A stretch of DNA of 64,000 bases. Origin: Ichthyophis bannanicus. Lineage: Eukaryota > Chordata > Amphibia > Gymnophiona > Ichthyophiidae. Made by a program: the position numbers and the translations under genes. Below, piece by piece: positions 31,206 to 41,265 of this stretch (positions are counted from its first letter, which is position 1; each line of letters begins with the position of its first letter). Under the pieces are notes generated by a model, which saw only the letters and a program-made list of their open reading frames with translations, made no database searches and was not told the origin of the DNA. The DNA lies in NCBI GenBank assembly GCA_033557465.1, contig CM066037.1, positions 515,026,686 through 515,090,685 of the forward strand, written 5' to 3'.

Positions 31206-33783
31206 TGTGATTGCTGAGAAATTGAATGAATTTGTTTCTAGCCTGAACAATTAATATGCATTTAAAACATTATGTTCACAGAAATATCTAAGTACTGTAG
31301 TACTCTGAACTGTTGCGGTCTCTCCACCTTTCCTGTGAAAGTGAGGCAGTAGAGGAGACGTGGTTTCTACCTCAACCCCGTTGGAAGCTATAGTGAGCAT
31401 ATTCATCTCTGTGCTGCTCATCTTAAAGCAAGCTTTCACATCCCATACCAAACAGATTTTAACACCACCAGGCACAGATAATTACAAACAGCACATCTTT
31501 ACTTGAGAAATGTAGCAAGAGTTTAACTTGCCTACTGTCTGTATCTCGAAATCTTGCACCAGCTTGTTTATACTTCAACACAATCCTTCCCCTCACTGTT
31601 ACTTGTAAATCTCTTTTCTTTTCTCACAAATATTACTTAGTTATTTTTAGTTTATTGGTTATTGTCAAATAAAATCTAGGTTTATTTTGTTTTCTTAACT
31701 CTGCAGTATCCTCCTGCTCCATTATGTTTCCAGTTGGGGTTTTCATAAGCTTTCAGTCACAACTACCTGAGTATTTAGAACTCTACTTTACTCCCAGTTC
31801 ATTTTCATCCACTTATTTCATTGACGGTCCTCAACTGGGAGCCATGCAGCAGGGATTCTCTGTGACCCTTAAAATCATGTGCCCAAGCTCTGGCCAATAG
31901 GTGTCACTGTAGCATGAGGACTATGGCTCATGACTGTAACTACCTTCCTCAGTGCCTATAAATGCTGTCACCCTAGCATCCCCAGCTGATTTGGGGAGCA
32001 GAAAGCCTGTGCCTAGGTCCCTCCAAAAGTCAGAGTTCAGTACTGCCTCCGAGTCACTGGGACTGGCTTTAGGTCTCCTCTTCTGCTGTTTTTATGGTGA
32101 GCTTTTATTGTGAAAATCATCATGCCATAATGAGGTCTAGATGTTGGCTTAAGTTGAACCAGTGCCAGAGTATTGGACACCCCAGGCAACCTTCAGTCTT
32201 CTGACACCTCATACACATCTGCCTACTTGCAAAGGATCTGAGGCCTAGCGCGCCTTTTCTTTGTCCGCAGTGCCTGGCATCTCTCCTCCTCCCACCCAGC
32301 ATCCTCTGGTCACCTCCTCCACCTCCTGGCCAACACAACTGCATCAGCCCAGTTTCTTTGCTCCCTTTCAAAATGTCTGACATCCTCACTTTCTATGCCC
32401 TTTAGCTGCCTCTCATCTGCCAAGCACCTTTTCTTGCTTCGCACCATCTTCTAGTATCTTCTTGTTCTATCACCTGGCACCTACTAACCCAGAAATCGTT
32501 TTCCCACTATTCCCCAACAACCTCTCACTCCAGCTCACATGGCAGGGCCCCCTCTCCTGAGGCATGTGCATGCCATCCAGTAGCAACAGAGAGCCCACAC
32601 CTCTTTCACCTATGGGAGAAACAGATAGATCTATCAGAGAACTATCAGATTTAGGGTTCAATTTACTAAGGTTTTTTCTTATTCTGTGCCTGTCAGCATT
32701 TCCCAGCCCTCTCCTGAAGGCATATCTAAGCAGTCGGGTTTTCAGGATAGCTACAATTAATATGTATGAGATAGAGTTGCATACACTGGGTGTCCCACAG
32801 AATGCTTACAGAAGAGAGCTGGAAAATACTAGCTTACAGCAATAAAAACGTAGTTATTCAGGTTCTTATTTAGTTAAGAAAAAGATTCACTAGGGCTAAC
32901 ATGCAAAGAGCTGCTGTGATCTTTACCAGGTTGGTTAATGTTGGCAATGCTGAGATCTATCCAGTTTCCTAAATACTAAAACTTAGAAAATTAGGTTTGA
33001 AGTTAAACTATATAATATGCAAAGCCATTCACTGGAGGATGAAAGTCAATTTCAAAAATAATTTTGTGATAGCTCTAATCTTTTTGGAGCAAGTTTCTGC
33101 CTTTAGTTTTGATAGTGATTAATGCGTAAAGGGTTTTTAAGAGCTGGGAACCAATTTACTTAGTACCATGGAGAGTTAGAGAAAGGGCTATTTTAGTTTT
33201 CTATGCAAAAGTGGGCTGGATTTACACAGATCTTCAGACAGAATTCTACCTTGCCCCAGTACATATGAAACATAATGAAGACCAAGTGTTATGCCGGCAT
33301 GCTGGAGTTTTGCCAGTGGTCATCCGTCTGAGGAAAGAATAAGTACAGCCAAAGCTCATTTTCATGATGCACTTAATAACGCTTGCCACCAGCAAACAAA
33401 TAAAAGGTCACAATGAAAGTCAGCTTGCACAAGGCTTATATTGTATCACTTAAGATTTTCCACAACAGGTCTGCTAAGCCTTACTGCTTCACAGATACAT
33501 GAAGCAGTTTTGTGGAAGGGGTTGCATTACCATCTCCCAAGGCTCACTCAGTTCTCAACTCTCCTGGTGTCCGCCACAGACTCAGAGGAAAAAGCAGCAG
33601 CCCCCAAGCAAGAGAGACCCCTCTGGTTCAAGAGCAGCTAGCAGCCAGCGCTCACAATTTCAAAGGTCTGGTCAATGATCATCACTCTTTATAGCTTATC
33701 TTTCAGTTAGTTATCCATTTCAAATCATTGCAGGCGATCTTACCTTTCATTAGAACAATTCGTGAACTTTCCAAAGGCAAGAG
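31206..33783. other. No recognised gene
   Basis: No ORF with homology on either strand. 31,885-31,965 has a CCAAT motif (GGCCAATAGG) and a TATAAAT some 70 bp later, which could be promoter-like LTR sequence, but no LTR ends were found. Remaining sequence is nondescript. Confidence 0.3.
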
Positions 33784-33950
33784 AAGGGAGATATGATAGA
33801 GACATTTAAACACCTCCAACGTATAAATGTACAGCAGGTGTGTCTCAATGGAAAGGAAGCTCTGGAACTCAGGGTCATAAGACAAGGGCAACTGAGGAGT
33901 AATCTGAGGAAATATCTCTTTATGGAAAGGGTGATGGATGCCTTCCAGTG
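33784..33950 (+). mobile_element. CR1 ORF2 C-terminal fragment
   Basis: Translates as M-I-E-T-F-K-H-L-Q-R-I-N-V-Q-Q, then L-R-K-Y-L-F-M-E-R-V-M-D-A, matching the C-terminal block of CR1 ORF2 (compare minus 18,250-17,990). Only ~55 codons remain, with T-rich sequence after. Confidence 0.75.
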
Positions 33951-34414
33951 TTCTTTTTTTCTTTATTTATATTATTTGAGCGCTTTTTGCTTCTGCATAA
34001 CTACTAATAGATCTCACTACTCAAATTGCTATTTTAGAGCACAACACATTTTTTTAAATATTCAGCTTGTTAAAAAAATGCTTTTATTTTTAAAGATACT
34101 GTATACTTGCAAAGCTTTTATTATTATCTTCCATAGCGTTAGTCTCTGTTCTTTGAGACCACTTTCTTTAGCAAGAAAATTCTGAATTCTTGTATTTAAG
34201 CATTAGAATAAATCTGATAAGGAAAAGAAATGCGTGTACTGTATAATTTCATTCCCGATTGCTATCATATTGCTATAATCATGGCCATAAGAGCACATCA
34301 AAATCTACTATAAACATCTTATATTTTGCCATAGGCAATAAGATCTAATTAGCATACTTGGTTTTGGTTTTGTCCATACCCTTCTCTCCATTTTCTGTAC
34401 CTCTTTCATTCTTA
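33951..34414. other. No recognised feature
   Basis: AT-rich, no ORF or repeat recognised. Confidence 0.35.
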
Positions 34415-34501
34415 CTTGTGTTGAGGGCTCCAAGTGATTTGCAGACATCAAGTACAGGAACTACTCAAGGTCTGCAAATTCCTTGGAACCCTCAACACAA
34501 G
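34415..34501. repeat. 87-bp hairpin
   Basis: Left arm starts CTTGTGTTGAGGGCTCCAAG and the right arm ends CTTGGAACCCTCAACACAAG. Arms of ~38 bp differ at a few positions and enclose a ~10-bp loop around TACAGGAACT. It could be a small MITE or a microRNA-like foldback. It sits just before an L2-type tail. Confidence 0.65.
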
Positions 34502-34783
34502 GACACTTGGAATAGGAACTTAAACCACTTTGATTGAAGGATAAAGCGGTATAAAAAAAGGTTAAATAAAATAAATAAGTACCAAAAAATGAATACAAAT
34601 CTTTTTTAAGTTTTATTATAGTGGAATAGTGTTGTTTTGTTCAGCATCAAGACAAAAAGATGGTGCAAAATGCATCTGACAGTTACAGCTCTCAAAGGCA
34701 ATGATTGTCAGATCTTTAGGAGACTGAAGGAAAAATATTATTTTTCTGTAAAAGGAATAGCAAAAATGTGTCAGCAAAGTAAA
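34502..34783 (+). other. L2-like 3' tail, then no gene
   Basis: 34,515-34,582 (ACCACTTTGATTGAAGGATA, GCGGTATAAAAAAAGGTTAA, AAATAAATAA) looks like the last ~70 bp of an L2-type LINE. 34,583-34,783 shows nothing recognisable. Confidence 0.5.
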
Positions 34784-36061
34784 GGAGCCGCTGGGTGCAC
34801 CTCCGGCCTGATCGGTATTGGGGAGGGGAGCAGGAAGGAGAACCCCTCCCCGATTACCTCCACAAGGCCAATCAAGCCAGCAGGAACCCTGGACTTTAAC
34901 TTTAAAAGCAAAGGCACCTCCAGGCATGCCCACGCCCGAGGGCTTCACCAGAGGGCCCTTTGGCGTGACCCTTAGGTGTGGACGAGGACAATAGCAACAA
35001 TATAGTTGCTACAAACAAACAAATTGCAGGAACCACCAACTGCAATCCCCAGGTAAAGACACAGCAGTCTCTCCAACCACAGTTTGTACAAAACTGTACC
35101 ACCACTCCACCTCATCACGCTGATGCTGATATTCCACACATTACGCCTCTCAACGCACGACACAAGCAGCTAAATAATAAGCTGCTCACTCCAAACGATA
35201 ACAGGAAAGCCTTCTCCAATACAACTGACCCTAACTATACACAACAACTCAGCAGAGCACATCAAGCACACAGAGCCATAGCAGCACGTACAACAGCAGA
35301 TTCGTCCACACCTAAGCAACTTTACACACACAGATCCACCACGAATGAACCATGAACCAATGGATCATATGGCTCACCATCCTTGCCCTGGTACTCTCCT
35401 TCTCAAGAAGCAAAGCAACCCCTTACTCCTGTGGCAATGCTGTCCACATTATATATAACTCTAGGCACATAAAGCAAACATACAAATGGAGCTCTGGCAA
35501 CCTCCAAGAACCATCAACCACACCATCCTCATCAGAATTCCACTTATAAGCAGCAGCACCTCACCACAGAGCCTCTCCAACACCAAAGAAATAACCTGCA
35601 CCTTAATAAACATCAGATCAGTGTGCAACAAACTATAAACAATTCACAATCTTATTGTAGATCACAAGATGGATGTCATGTTGATAACTGAAACATGGCG
35701 GGCACAAAAAGATGATGTCCTCATAAATCAACTAAACAGAGATACACATAACATACACTGCCCGAGAACATCTGGAAGGGGCAGTGGAGTATGTATCCTC
35801 ACCAGCAAACAGCTAAACTTCACACAACTCGACACCTTATCTACACTTAATCTGGATCTCCTAACCATATCAAATAAGCAATACACCATCTGCCTAGCCT
35901 ACAGAGCTCCCACATCCAACCCCAATGAGCTATCAAACATTCTAAATGTTGTCTGCACACACTCCACCAAAAGAAACACCTTCCTCTTAGTGGGTGACTT
36001 CAACCTGGCCTCAGTAACCAAATCTCAAGCATCAACATTCTTAGAAGCCATGAGTGACTTA
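34784..36061 (+). mobile_element. L2-like LINE (copy C), 5' part
   Basis: 5' start near GGAGCCGCTGGGTGCACC, homologous to the superunit junction of copy D (minus, ~58,548 and ~59,078). It holds the leader stem-loop (CCAGAGGGCCCTTTGGCG, ~34,949), ORF1, the ORF2 leader and part of the endonuclease. It is interrupted after ACTTA at 36,057-36,061 by LTR-like element B, and ACTTA is repeated at 37,580-37,584, where the LINE continues in the same frame. Total LINE length without the insertion is about 3.8 kb. Confidence 0.82.
34978..35355 (+). CDS. Short ORF1 of L2-like copy C
   Basis: 125 codons, rich in Asn, Thr, Gln and His and low in hydrophobic residues. I see no zinc knuckle, coiled coil or known domain. 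The listed first codon is GTG and there is no ATG in frame, so either the original ATG is mutated or translation begins otherwise. The stop TGA overlaps the ATG of the next ORF as ATGA (35,352-35,355), an arrangement that allows termination-reinitiation. A nucleic-acid-binding ORF1 would be the usual role, but that is inference. Confidence 0.4.
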   Translation: MDEDNSNNIVATNKQIAGTTNCNPQVKTQQSLQPQFVQNCTTTPPHHADADIPHITPLNARHKQLNNKLLTPNDNRKAFSNTTDPNYTQQLSRAHQAHRAIAARTTADSSTPKQLYTHRSTTNEP

Positions 36062-36085
36062 TGTAAAAGGGGGTGCTTGTTATGA
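35352..36085 (+). pseudogene. L2-like copy C ORF2 leader and endonuclease
   Basis: Starts with ATG at 35,352. Residues 4-20 (W-I-I-W-L-T-I-L-A-L-V-L-S-F-S-R-S) look like a signal-peptide or membrane segment. The frame stops at 35,549 and resumes in another frame with I-N-I-R-S-V and, from 35,669, M-L-I-T-E-T-W, R-G-S-G-V, L-A-Y-R-A-P and V-G-D-F-N-L-A-S, the AP endonuclease motifs. It is cut at S-D-L by element B. Read across the duplication it continues Q-Y-S-Q-I-I-K-D-P-T-H at 37,585. Confidence 0.75.
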
Positions 36086-37579
36086 AGGTACCACCATCTT
36101 GGCAAGTATGTAAATTAACTGTCTTGCAAAGAATTGTGGTTATTGAAGTCCATTCACACAAAGCTTGCCTTTTAAAAAAATGAAAACTCTTGTAGTTGGT
36201 CGAGTGTAAGGCAAAATTAGTTTATTTATGGGGTGAATATTCCACACGCAGATATGCTTGGTAACACCATCCAGATAACTTCTCCAGGGTTTATTCAAGA
36301 TAAATAAGGCAACTGAAAAACTTATGCAAATAAGTATCAAAGTCCTTTCTGGAACGGAAAGGCTTCCTAACAGCCACTGCTAATAAACTCCTTAGCAGTG
36401 CTGAGGTGGAAACACATAAAAAAAAGAAAACTTCTTTATACCAAAAACATAGCTCACTTTCTCCATACAGAAAAGAACTTTTAAATCCCACATGTGCACG
36501 GCTTGTGCTGGGCTCTCCTCTACCAACAGGTGACGATTAACTGCAATCAGTAGCTTGATTTCAGCACACATGCAAACTTTCCCAAAAGCTTTCTCTTTTC
36601 AACAAAACTTTATGGGAAGCCAATATTTAGAATGTTTCCTTTTGATGTTTGCTCTGATATTTAGGATTTTCCTAAAATAACAACCTACTCAAAGAACAGT
36701 CCATATAAATATCCTCTGCATCCGATATTAAACCTTGCTCCTGAAATTGCATAGATTCAGTTTCTTCGTCTAGCTCAGAGGGCTTTAGGAACTGACCTCT
36801 ATATGGGGAGAAACTGTTTCCCTGCGGTTTGCATTGCTCAAAGCTAGAGAAACGTTCACAGTTCATACCTGAATCCAGGTAAGTGTCAGGCTGCTTCTTA
36901 TGGTATTCTGGCCAGTATGCAATAGAGCTTCTGTGTCCTGTCCTCCAGTTGGTATCTCTGGACCTCAGGATCTTTTCTCCAGACATCCTCCAAGAGGTAT
37001 TTGGGCTCCTTTTCTCCTTAGCTGCAACAGAACTCTTCCTAGGTGTTGCTTGAGGGTCCCTGGCTGTGGCTCTCCAGACCTCTGGCTTTCTCCAGTCCTC
37101 TGAAGGTTCTTTCCCCCAGGTATCTCTCCAGGCATGCGTACTGCTCTGAGCTCCTCTCTTGGACCGTCTGCTTCCTTGTCCTTGTTCCTTCAGGTTCCGG
37201 TTGTTCTTCCTTCTGTTCTGGTTCTCGCCCCCTCTGTTCTTCTGATTCCCCTTCTCTGTCTCTCTTCCTGAAGATTCCCCTCTAGTTTTAAAGGGCTTAG
37301 ATTGTAACTCCTCCCTTGCATTCTTCAGGTGTTGTGGATTAAGCTTTCTCCTAGAGGCTGTTTGATTAGGGATGACATAATGCTTTCTCTGATTAGACTC
37401 ATGCTTTTCCACTCTAGCTCCCCTAGGGACTTTCTGCATACTAGTGCATTCTGGAACATGTAGTCTTTTAGGGAAACAAGCTGTCTTATCTCTATAACCT
37501 GCCAGCACAGGCCCCTTAATCAGAGTAAATTCTCCTCTTTTGTCATTACTCCCTGAGCTTTGATAAACTTCCTTATCAT
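36062..37579 (-). mobile_element. LTR-like element B (possible solo LTR), 1,518 bp
   Basis: Inserted in the endonuclease of L2-like copy C with a 5-bp duplication ACTTA (36,057-36,061 and 37,580-37,584); removing one copy plus the element leaves the LINE frame continuous. On minus it has AATAAA at ~36,222-36,227, about 160 bp from its 3' edge, followed by GCCTTACACTCGACCAACTA, matching element A at the same place (GCCTTGCTACTCGACTACAA). Left-edge sequence TGTTATGAAGGTACC also matches A's TGTCACCCGTGAAGGTCC. Solo LTR is the best fit. The right terminus reads TTATCAT rather than a clean CA, so the end is uncertain by 1-2 bp. Confidence 0.65.
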
Positions 37580-37688
37580 ACTTACAATACTCACAAATCA
37601 TCAAAGATCCCACACACGCAAAAGGAGGCACACTAGACCTTATTTTCTTTCCATCAAACAATGACTCGAAACCACCACAACCACTCAT
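36672..37688 (-). CDS. 338-codon ORF inside LTR-like element B, unknown
   Basis: The first 36 codons lie outside the element in LINE DNA, so the frame is open from the element edge (37,579) for about 302 codons; the first internal Met is at 37,439. It is very Arg/Lys/Glu/Ser/Asn-rich and hydrophilic. Like the ORF of element A it has spaced W-R motifs (A-W-R-D-T-W, D-W-R-K-P-E-V-W-R, S-W-R-M-S-G), a Y-W-P-E against A's F-Y-P-E, and a C-terminal N-C-E-R-F-S-S-F-E-Q-C, E-S-M-Q-F and Y-M-D-C. The conserved layout in two diverged copies suggests a real protein in the parent element. Function unknown. Confidence 0.45.
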   Translation of the reverse strand: MSGCGGFESLFDGKKIRSSVPPFACVGSLMICEYCKYDKEVYQSSGSNDKRGEFTLIKGPVLAGYRDKTACFPKRLHVPECTSMQKVPRGARVEKHESNQRKHYVIPNQTASRRKLNPQHLKNAREELQSKPFKTRGESSGRETEKGNQKNRGGENQNRRKNNRNLKEQGQGSRRSKRGAQSSTHAWRDTWGKEPSEDWRKPEVWRATARDPQATPRKSSVAAKEKRSPNTSWRMSGEKILRSRDTNWRTGHRSSIAYWPEYHKKQPDTYLDSGMNCERFSSFEQCKPQGNSFSPYRGQFLKPSELDEETESMQFQEQGLISDAEDIYMDCSLSRLLF

Positions 37689-40144
37689 CTCACCTGTTCC
37701 CTGGTCAGACCATCACCGGATAACATTCACACTACCTCACCAACATGGAGCGACAAAGAACAAAATAAGAACCCACCAAGAAAAAAATTTGTATCAATAG
37801 ACATACAAGAATTCACCTGCAAATTTACACCACAGTTGACAGAACACAACCCCTTGGACATCATAGATACCTTAATAAAGACCTGAAATGTGACAACAAC
37901 CACCCAAGTCTCCAAACAGAGCAGAATTGCCACCTGGTTTTCATCTGAATCGAAGCAACTTAAAAGCAATCTATGCCACATAGAGAGAAAGTGGAGGTGC
38001 ATCTCAAATGAACTAATACAAACACATACATGCAAGAGCTAAAGAAATACCACAACATCACCAAGAAGGCCAAAAATGAATACTACACAAACCTCATCAA
38101 AAAATCAATCAATAAACCATGAGAACTATTTGATATAGACAACTCCCTCACAAAGAACCCTAACACAAAACCTATAGACAAAGCACTCAGTCCACACCTC
38201 ATGGCACTATACCTACAAGCCAAAAATAAAAATGCAGAAGATATTGAACTAGACACCCGATAGATAGACATCCAGCCTGAATGCACTAACTAATGGACCA
38301 CCTTCAATCCCATTAGCACCAACCTACGGGATAGTATCATATCTGCTCTCAACACCACCACCTCCCCACTCAACCCCTGCCCAGTATCTTGGATCAAAGC
38401 AGCAAGAAATCCCCTCATACCCTTCAAACTCTCCATGCTCGATGATTCCCTAAAACAAGGAAATCTCCCACCTGAACTCAAACAATCCTCCATATGACCC
38501 ATACTCAAGAAACCCACCCTAGATCCAACAAACCCAATATCCTACAGACCTATATCCAGCATTCCTTTCATAGCCAAGATTATCGAAAAGGCAGTCCAAT
38601 CGCAGCTCCAGGAACATCTGGACGAACATGCTCTCCTAGACACGCAGCAGCACGGGTTCAGACCTAACATGGAATCAAAACCCTCTTCATCTACCTATTC
38701 AACATCCTAATCATAGGCACTGAAAAATCATCACAAGGATTCATTTTGCTATTCATAGATATCTCTGCAGCGTTCAACTCAGTATCGCTACTCCTAAACA
38801 GACTACAGCAAATCGGAATATAAGTCACCACCTTAAAATGGTTCCATTCCTACCTCTCCAACCGCTTACAACAAATTAAAATAGGATCAATCACATCCCT
38901 CCCTTTCTCCCTCAGACAAGGTGTACCACAAGGATCAGCACTTTCTTATATCTTCTTCAGTATCTACTGACAACCAATTTGCGATGTGATCAAAAGCTTT
39001 GACATACAGTGCTTAGTTATGCAGATGACATAATGCTCTTTACCTCTTTCACCACAACTGCCTCTGACTACACAAAGCTCAACAATTGCTTTACAGCGAT
39101 GTCTAAATGGCTCAAGGCACACAACCTCAACATAAGCCATACCAAAACCGAGCTACTGCACATCACAAGAGACCTAAACTTCACATCACCACCAACAATC
39201 ACATTGGACAACGTTCAAATTAACTCCAAAAATGAAATCAAATCTCTAGGCATAACACTAGACCAACAGCTCACTCTGCTTCCACACATAAACCATATAA
39301 CATCTACAATATATTACAAGCTGAGTATAATAAAGAACCTATGCCCGCTTCTCTCACCAGCCGACTTCCGATCCGTAGTTCAAGCCGTAATGATACCATT
39401 GCTCGACTATGGCAACACAATATATCAAAGCATTCCAAAGAGTGTACTATATCCACTGCAGTTAGCACAGAACACCACTGCAAGGATTATCTTAGGACAA
39501 GCTCACCATTCCCACATCGCGCCACTCCTCAAGCAACTTCACTGGCTGCCCGTATCACAAAGAATCAAATATAAGGTCCTTATCAACACGCACAAAATCA
39601 TTCATAACGCCTCAGCGCTCACTCTCCATCTTAATATCAACCCGCAGCCATAATAGACCCACAAGACAGGGCATGTCTAACATGCTGGATATCTCAGCAG
39701 AAGAAACAAAATGCAGCCAAAAGACCAATAACAGGGCCTTCTTGCTATATGCCCTGGTACTATGGAACTCACTTCCGTCACAAATAAGAGACATTCAACT
39801 CCTACAAGACTTCAGAGAATCCCTGAAAACACTACCATTCACAGAATACTACGGCTTAGCAACAAACGACACTTAACCAGCACAGTATCTCCACGCACAG
39901 AACATTCACCTTGAACTTGAAGCAATGACAGTGCTTTATCACAAATTATATATAGTTTGGCTACTTGTCTGAGTGTTTCTTATAGTGAGTTACAATGTAT
40001 TCAACATGTTCAATGTACCATGCACTTCTGTTTGAACTGTTTCATGTTACTACACTGAATTACTTGCAAACCATCTTGACTTGTAGAAAGACGGTAAAAA
40101 CCCCCCCGTTAGATAAATAAATATATAAATATATAAATAAAAAA
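37580..40144 (+). mobile_element. L2-like LINE (copy C), 3' part
   Basis: Continues the endonuclease at S-Q-I-I-K-D-P-T-H-A-K-G-G-T-L-D-L-I-F and V-P-W-S-D-H-H (37,580-37,715), then RT and C-terminal region, 3' UTR from ~39,875, and the tail GATAAATAAATATATAAATA at 40,110-40,144. The AT tail and the CTTGTAGAAAGACGG phrase resemble other L2-type 3' ends. Confidence 0.82.
37590..39876 (+). pseudogene. L2-like copy C reverse transcriptase (broken)
   Basis: 37,590-39,000 holds decayed endonuclease end and RT fingers, recognisable as S-Y-R-P-I-S-S-I-P-F and D-I-S-A-A-F-N with stops between. 39,009-39,653 is open for 214 codons with catalytic L-S-Y-A-D-D-I-M-L-F, thumb L-G-I-T-L-D-Q-Q and H-W-L-P-V. 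A frame change leads into 39,673-39,876 with L-W-N-S-L-P-S. Motif A is A-A-F-N rather than A-A-F-D, a loss of a catalytic Asp. Inactive. Confidence 0.78.
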
Positions 40145-40329
40145 GCATATCGCAGATTGGGTCGTACATAATAAGTAAGGCGTTGTAGGAAGATGAGATA
40201 TTTTGGCACATCCAGTCTGTCCAGTTGGTTCTGCTTGAGTTGAAGCAAACTCTATTTGGTCTCTTGAGATCTCTCTTGCCCTCCTCTACAGCCATTTTAC
40301 TTTTTTTAATAGTGTAAAGCTCTTACTAA
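40145..40329. other. No recognised feature
   Basis: Short spacer between L2-like copy C and a CR1 fragment. Nothing recognised. Confidence 0.35.
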
Positions 40330-40815
40330 TGATGACATTTATCACGTACCTAGTCCAATAGGCAGAGATTCCCATCCCATCTTCATCCACTTCTTTTGCC
40401 TGTGGAGGTGGTCTGTATATTACAATAATGTAAATAGATGTTCCATTCCCTATATCCAGATTAACCCACAGTACCTTCTCATTATCTCATGCCTGCAGTT
40501 CTGTTGCTTTAATATTTTTTTTTACATATAGCATCACTCCTTCCTTTCTTCCTACCCTGTCCTTCCTGAATAAACTACAGCACAGTATATTCCAGTCACA
40601 GTGCTCCCTGACCACCACTAAATCCGTGCCAGCTTCTTCCATTACATCCCTAGGAGCAGAATCTTATTTCCTGTACTACGGCATTAGTATGCACAGGTTT
40701 CCAGATGTTGCGCTTTCTTCCCATTTCTACATAAGCCTGAGGGCTTTTGTTTACCTGAAGACTTTGTTCACCGATCTCGACAAGCCTTGTTTTCCTAATC
40801 TCTCATAACATTCTA
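40330..40815 (-). mobile_element. CR1 ORF2 endonuclease fragment
   Basis: Reverse complement of the CR1 endonuclease region. The plus-strand text GTGGAGGTGGTCTGTATATT, CCCTGTCCTTCCTGAATAAA and GGGCTTTTGTTTACCTG parallels copy B at 20,380-20,775. Strongly decayed, with T insertions. Both ends truncated. Confidence 0.75.
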
Positions 40816-41022
40816 TATTAAATTCATCATAAGAAAGATTGCTACTATACTGGTTGTCAGATAATAATGAAAGCATAGGGTAGTACTACTACCAGTGATA
40901 AGGCTTCTACAGACCTAAGAGTCACAGCCCCTGTGCTCCATGCTCTATAGTTGCTGTTTAAGACATAGCAACCTTTTGTCCTGATTGTATGTGGCTGAAT
41001 GTGGCTGAATTTGAAACAGGCA

Positions 41023-41265
41023 GACTTCAACCTACTTCCAAATGACAATTCTCAGAATCCTCTACCTCCTGAACTGCTATGCAAATTAATAGAAATGTCA
41101 AAAAAATCTGAGGAAAATCCAACTCTACTGAGGCAGATTTGCAGATTCAAGGGTATCAATGTTGAATCATCCCACTATGCGTTCCACAAACTTGAGCATA
41201 TCTATTCAAACCCCAGTGCAGATTCATTGATTCAAGGACTCCATTTTTTTAAACTCAAAAAGTAA
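41023..41265 (+). CDS. Possible host exon, unrecognised
   Basis: An open frame ending at 41,265 whose residues look like natural protein (F-N-L-L-P-N-D-N-S-Q-N-P-L-P-P-E-L-L, then L-L-R-Q-I-C-R-F-K-G and F-H-K-L-E-H). AAACAG just before 41,033 could be a splice acceptor, though its pyrimidine tract is poor. No known domain comes to mind. It might be a last exon of a small secreted or regulatory protein, an ancient pseudogene or chance. Confidence 0.22.
   Translation, partial: DFNLLPNDNSQNPLPPELLCKLIEMSKKSEENPTLLRQICRFKGINVESSHYAFHKLEHIYSNPSADSLIQGLHFFKLKK

Noticed and set aside
31885..31980. Promoter (CCAAT plus TATA) of a host gene
   Set aside because: Motifs are common by chance and no coding exon follows.
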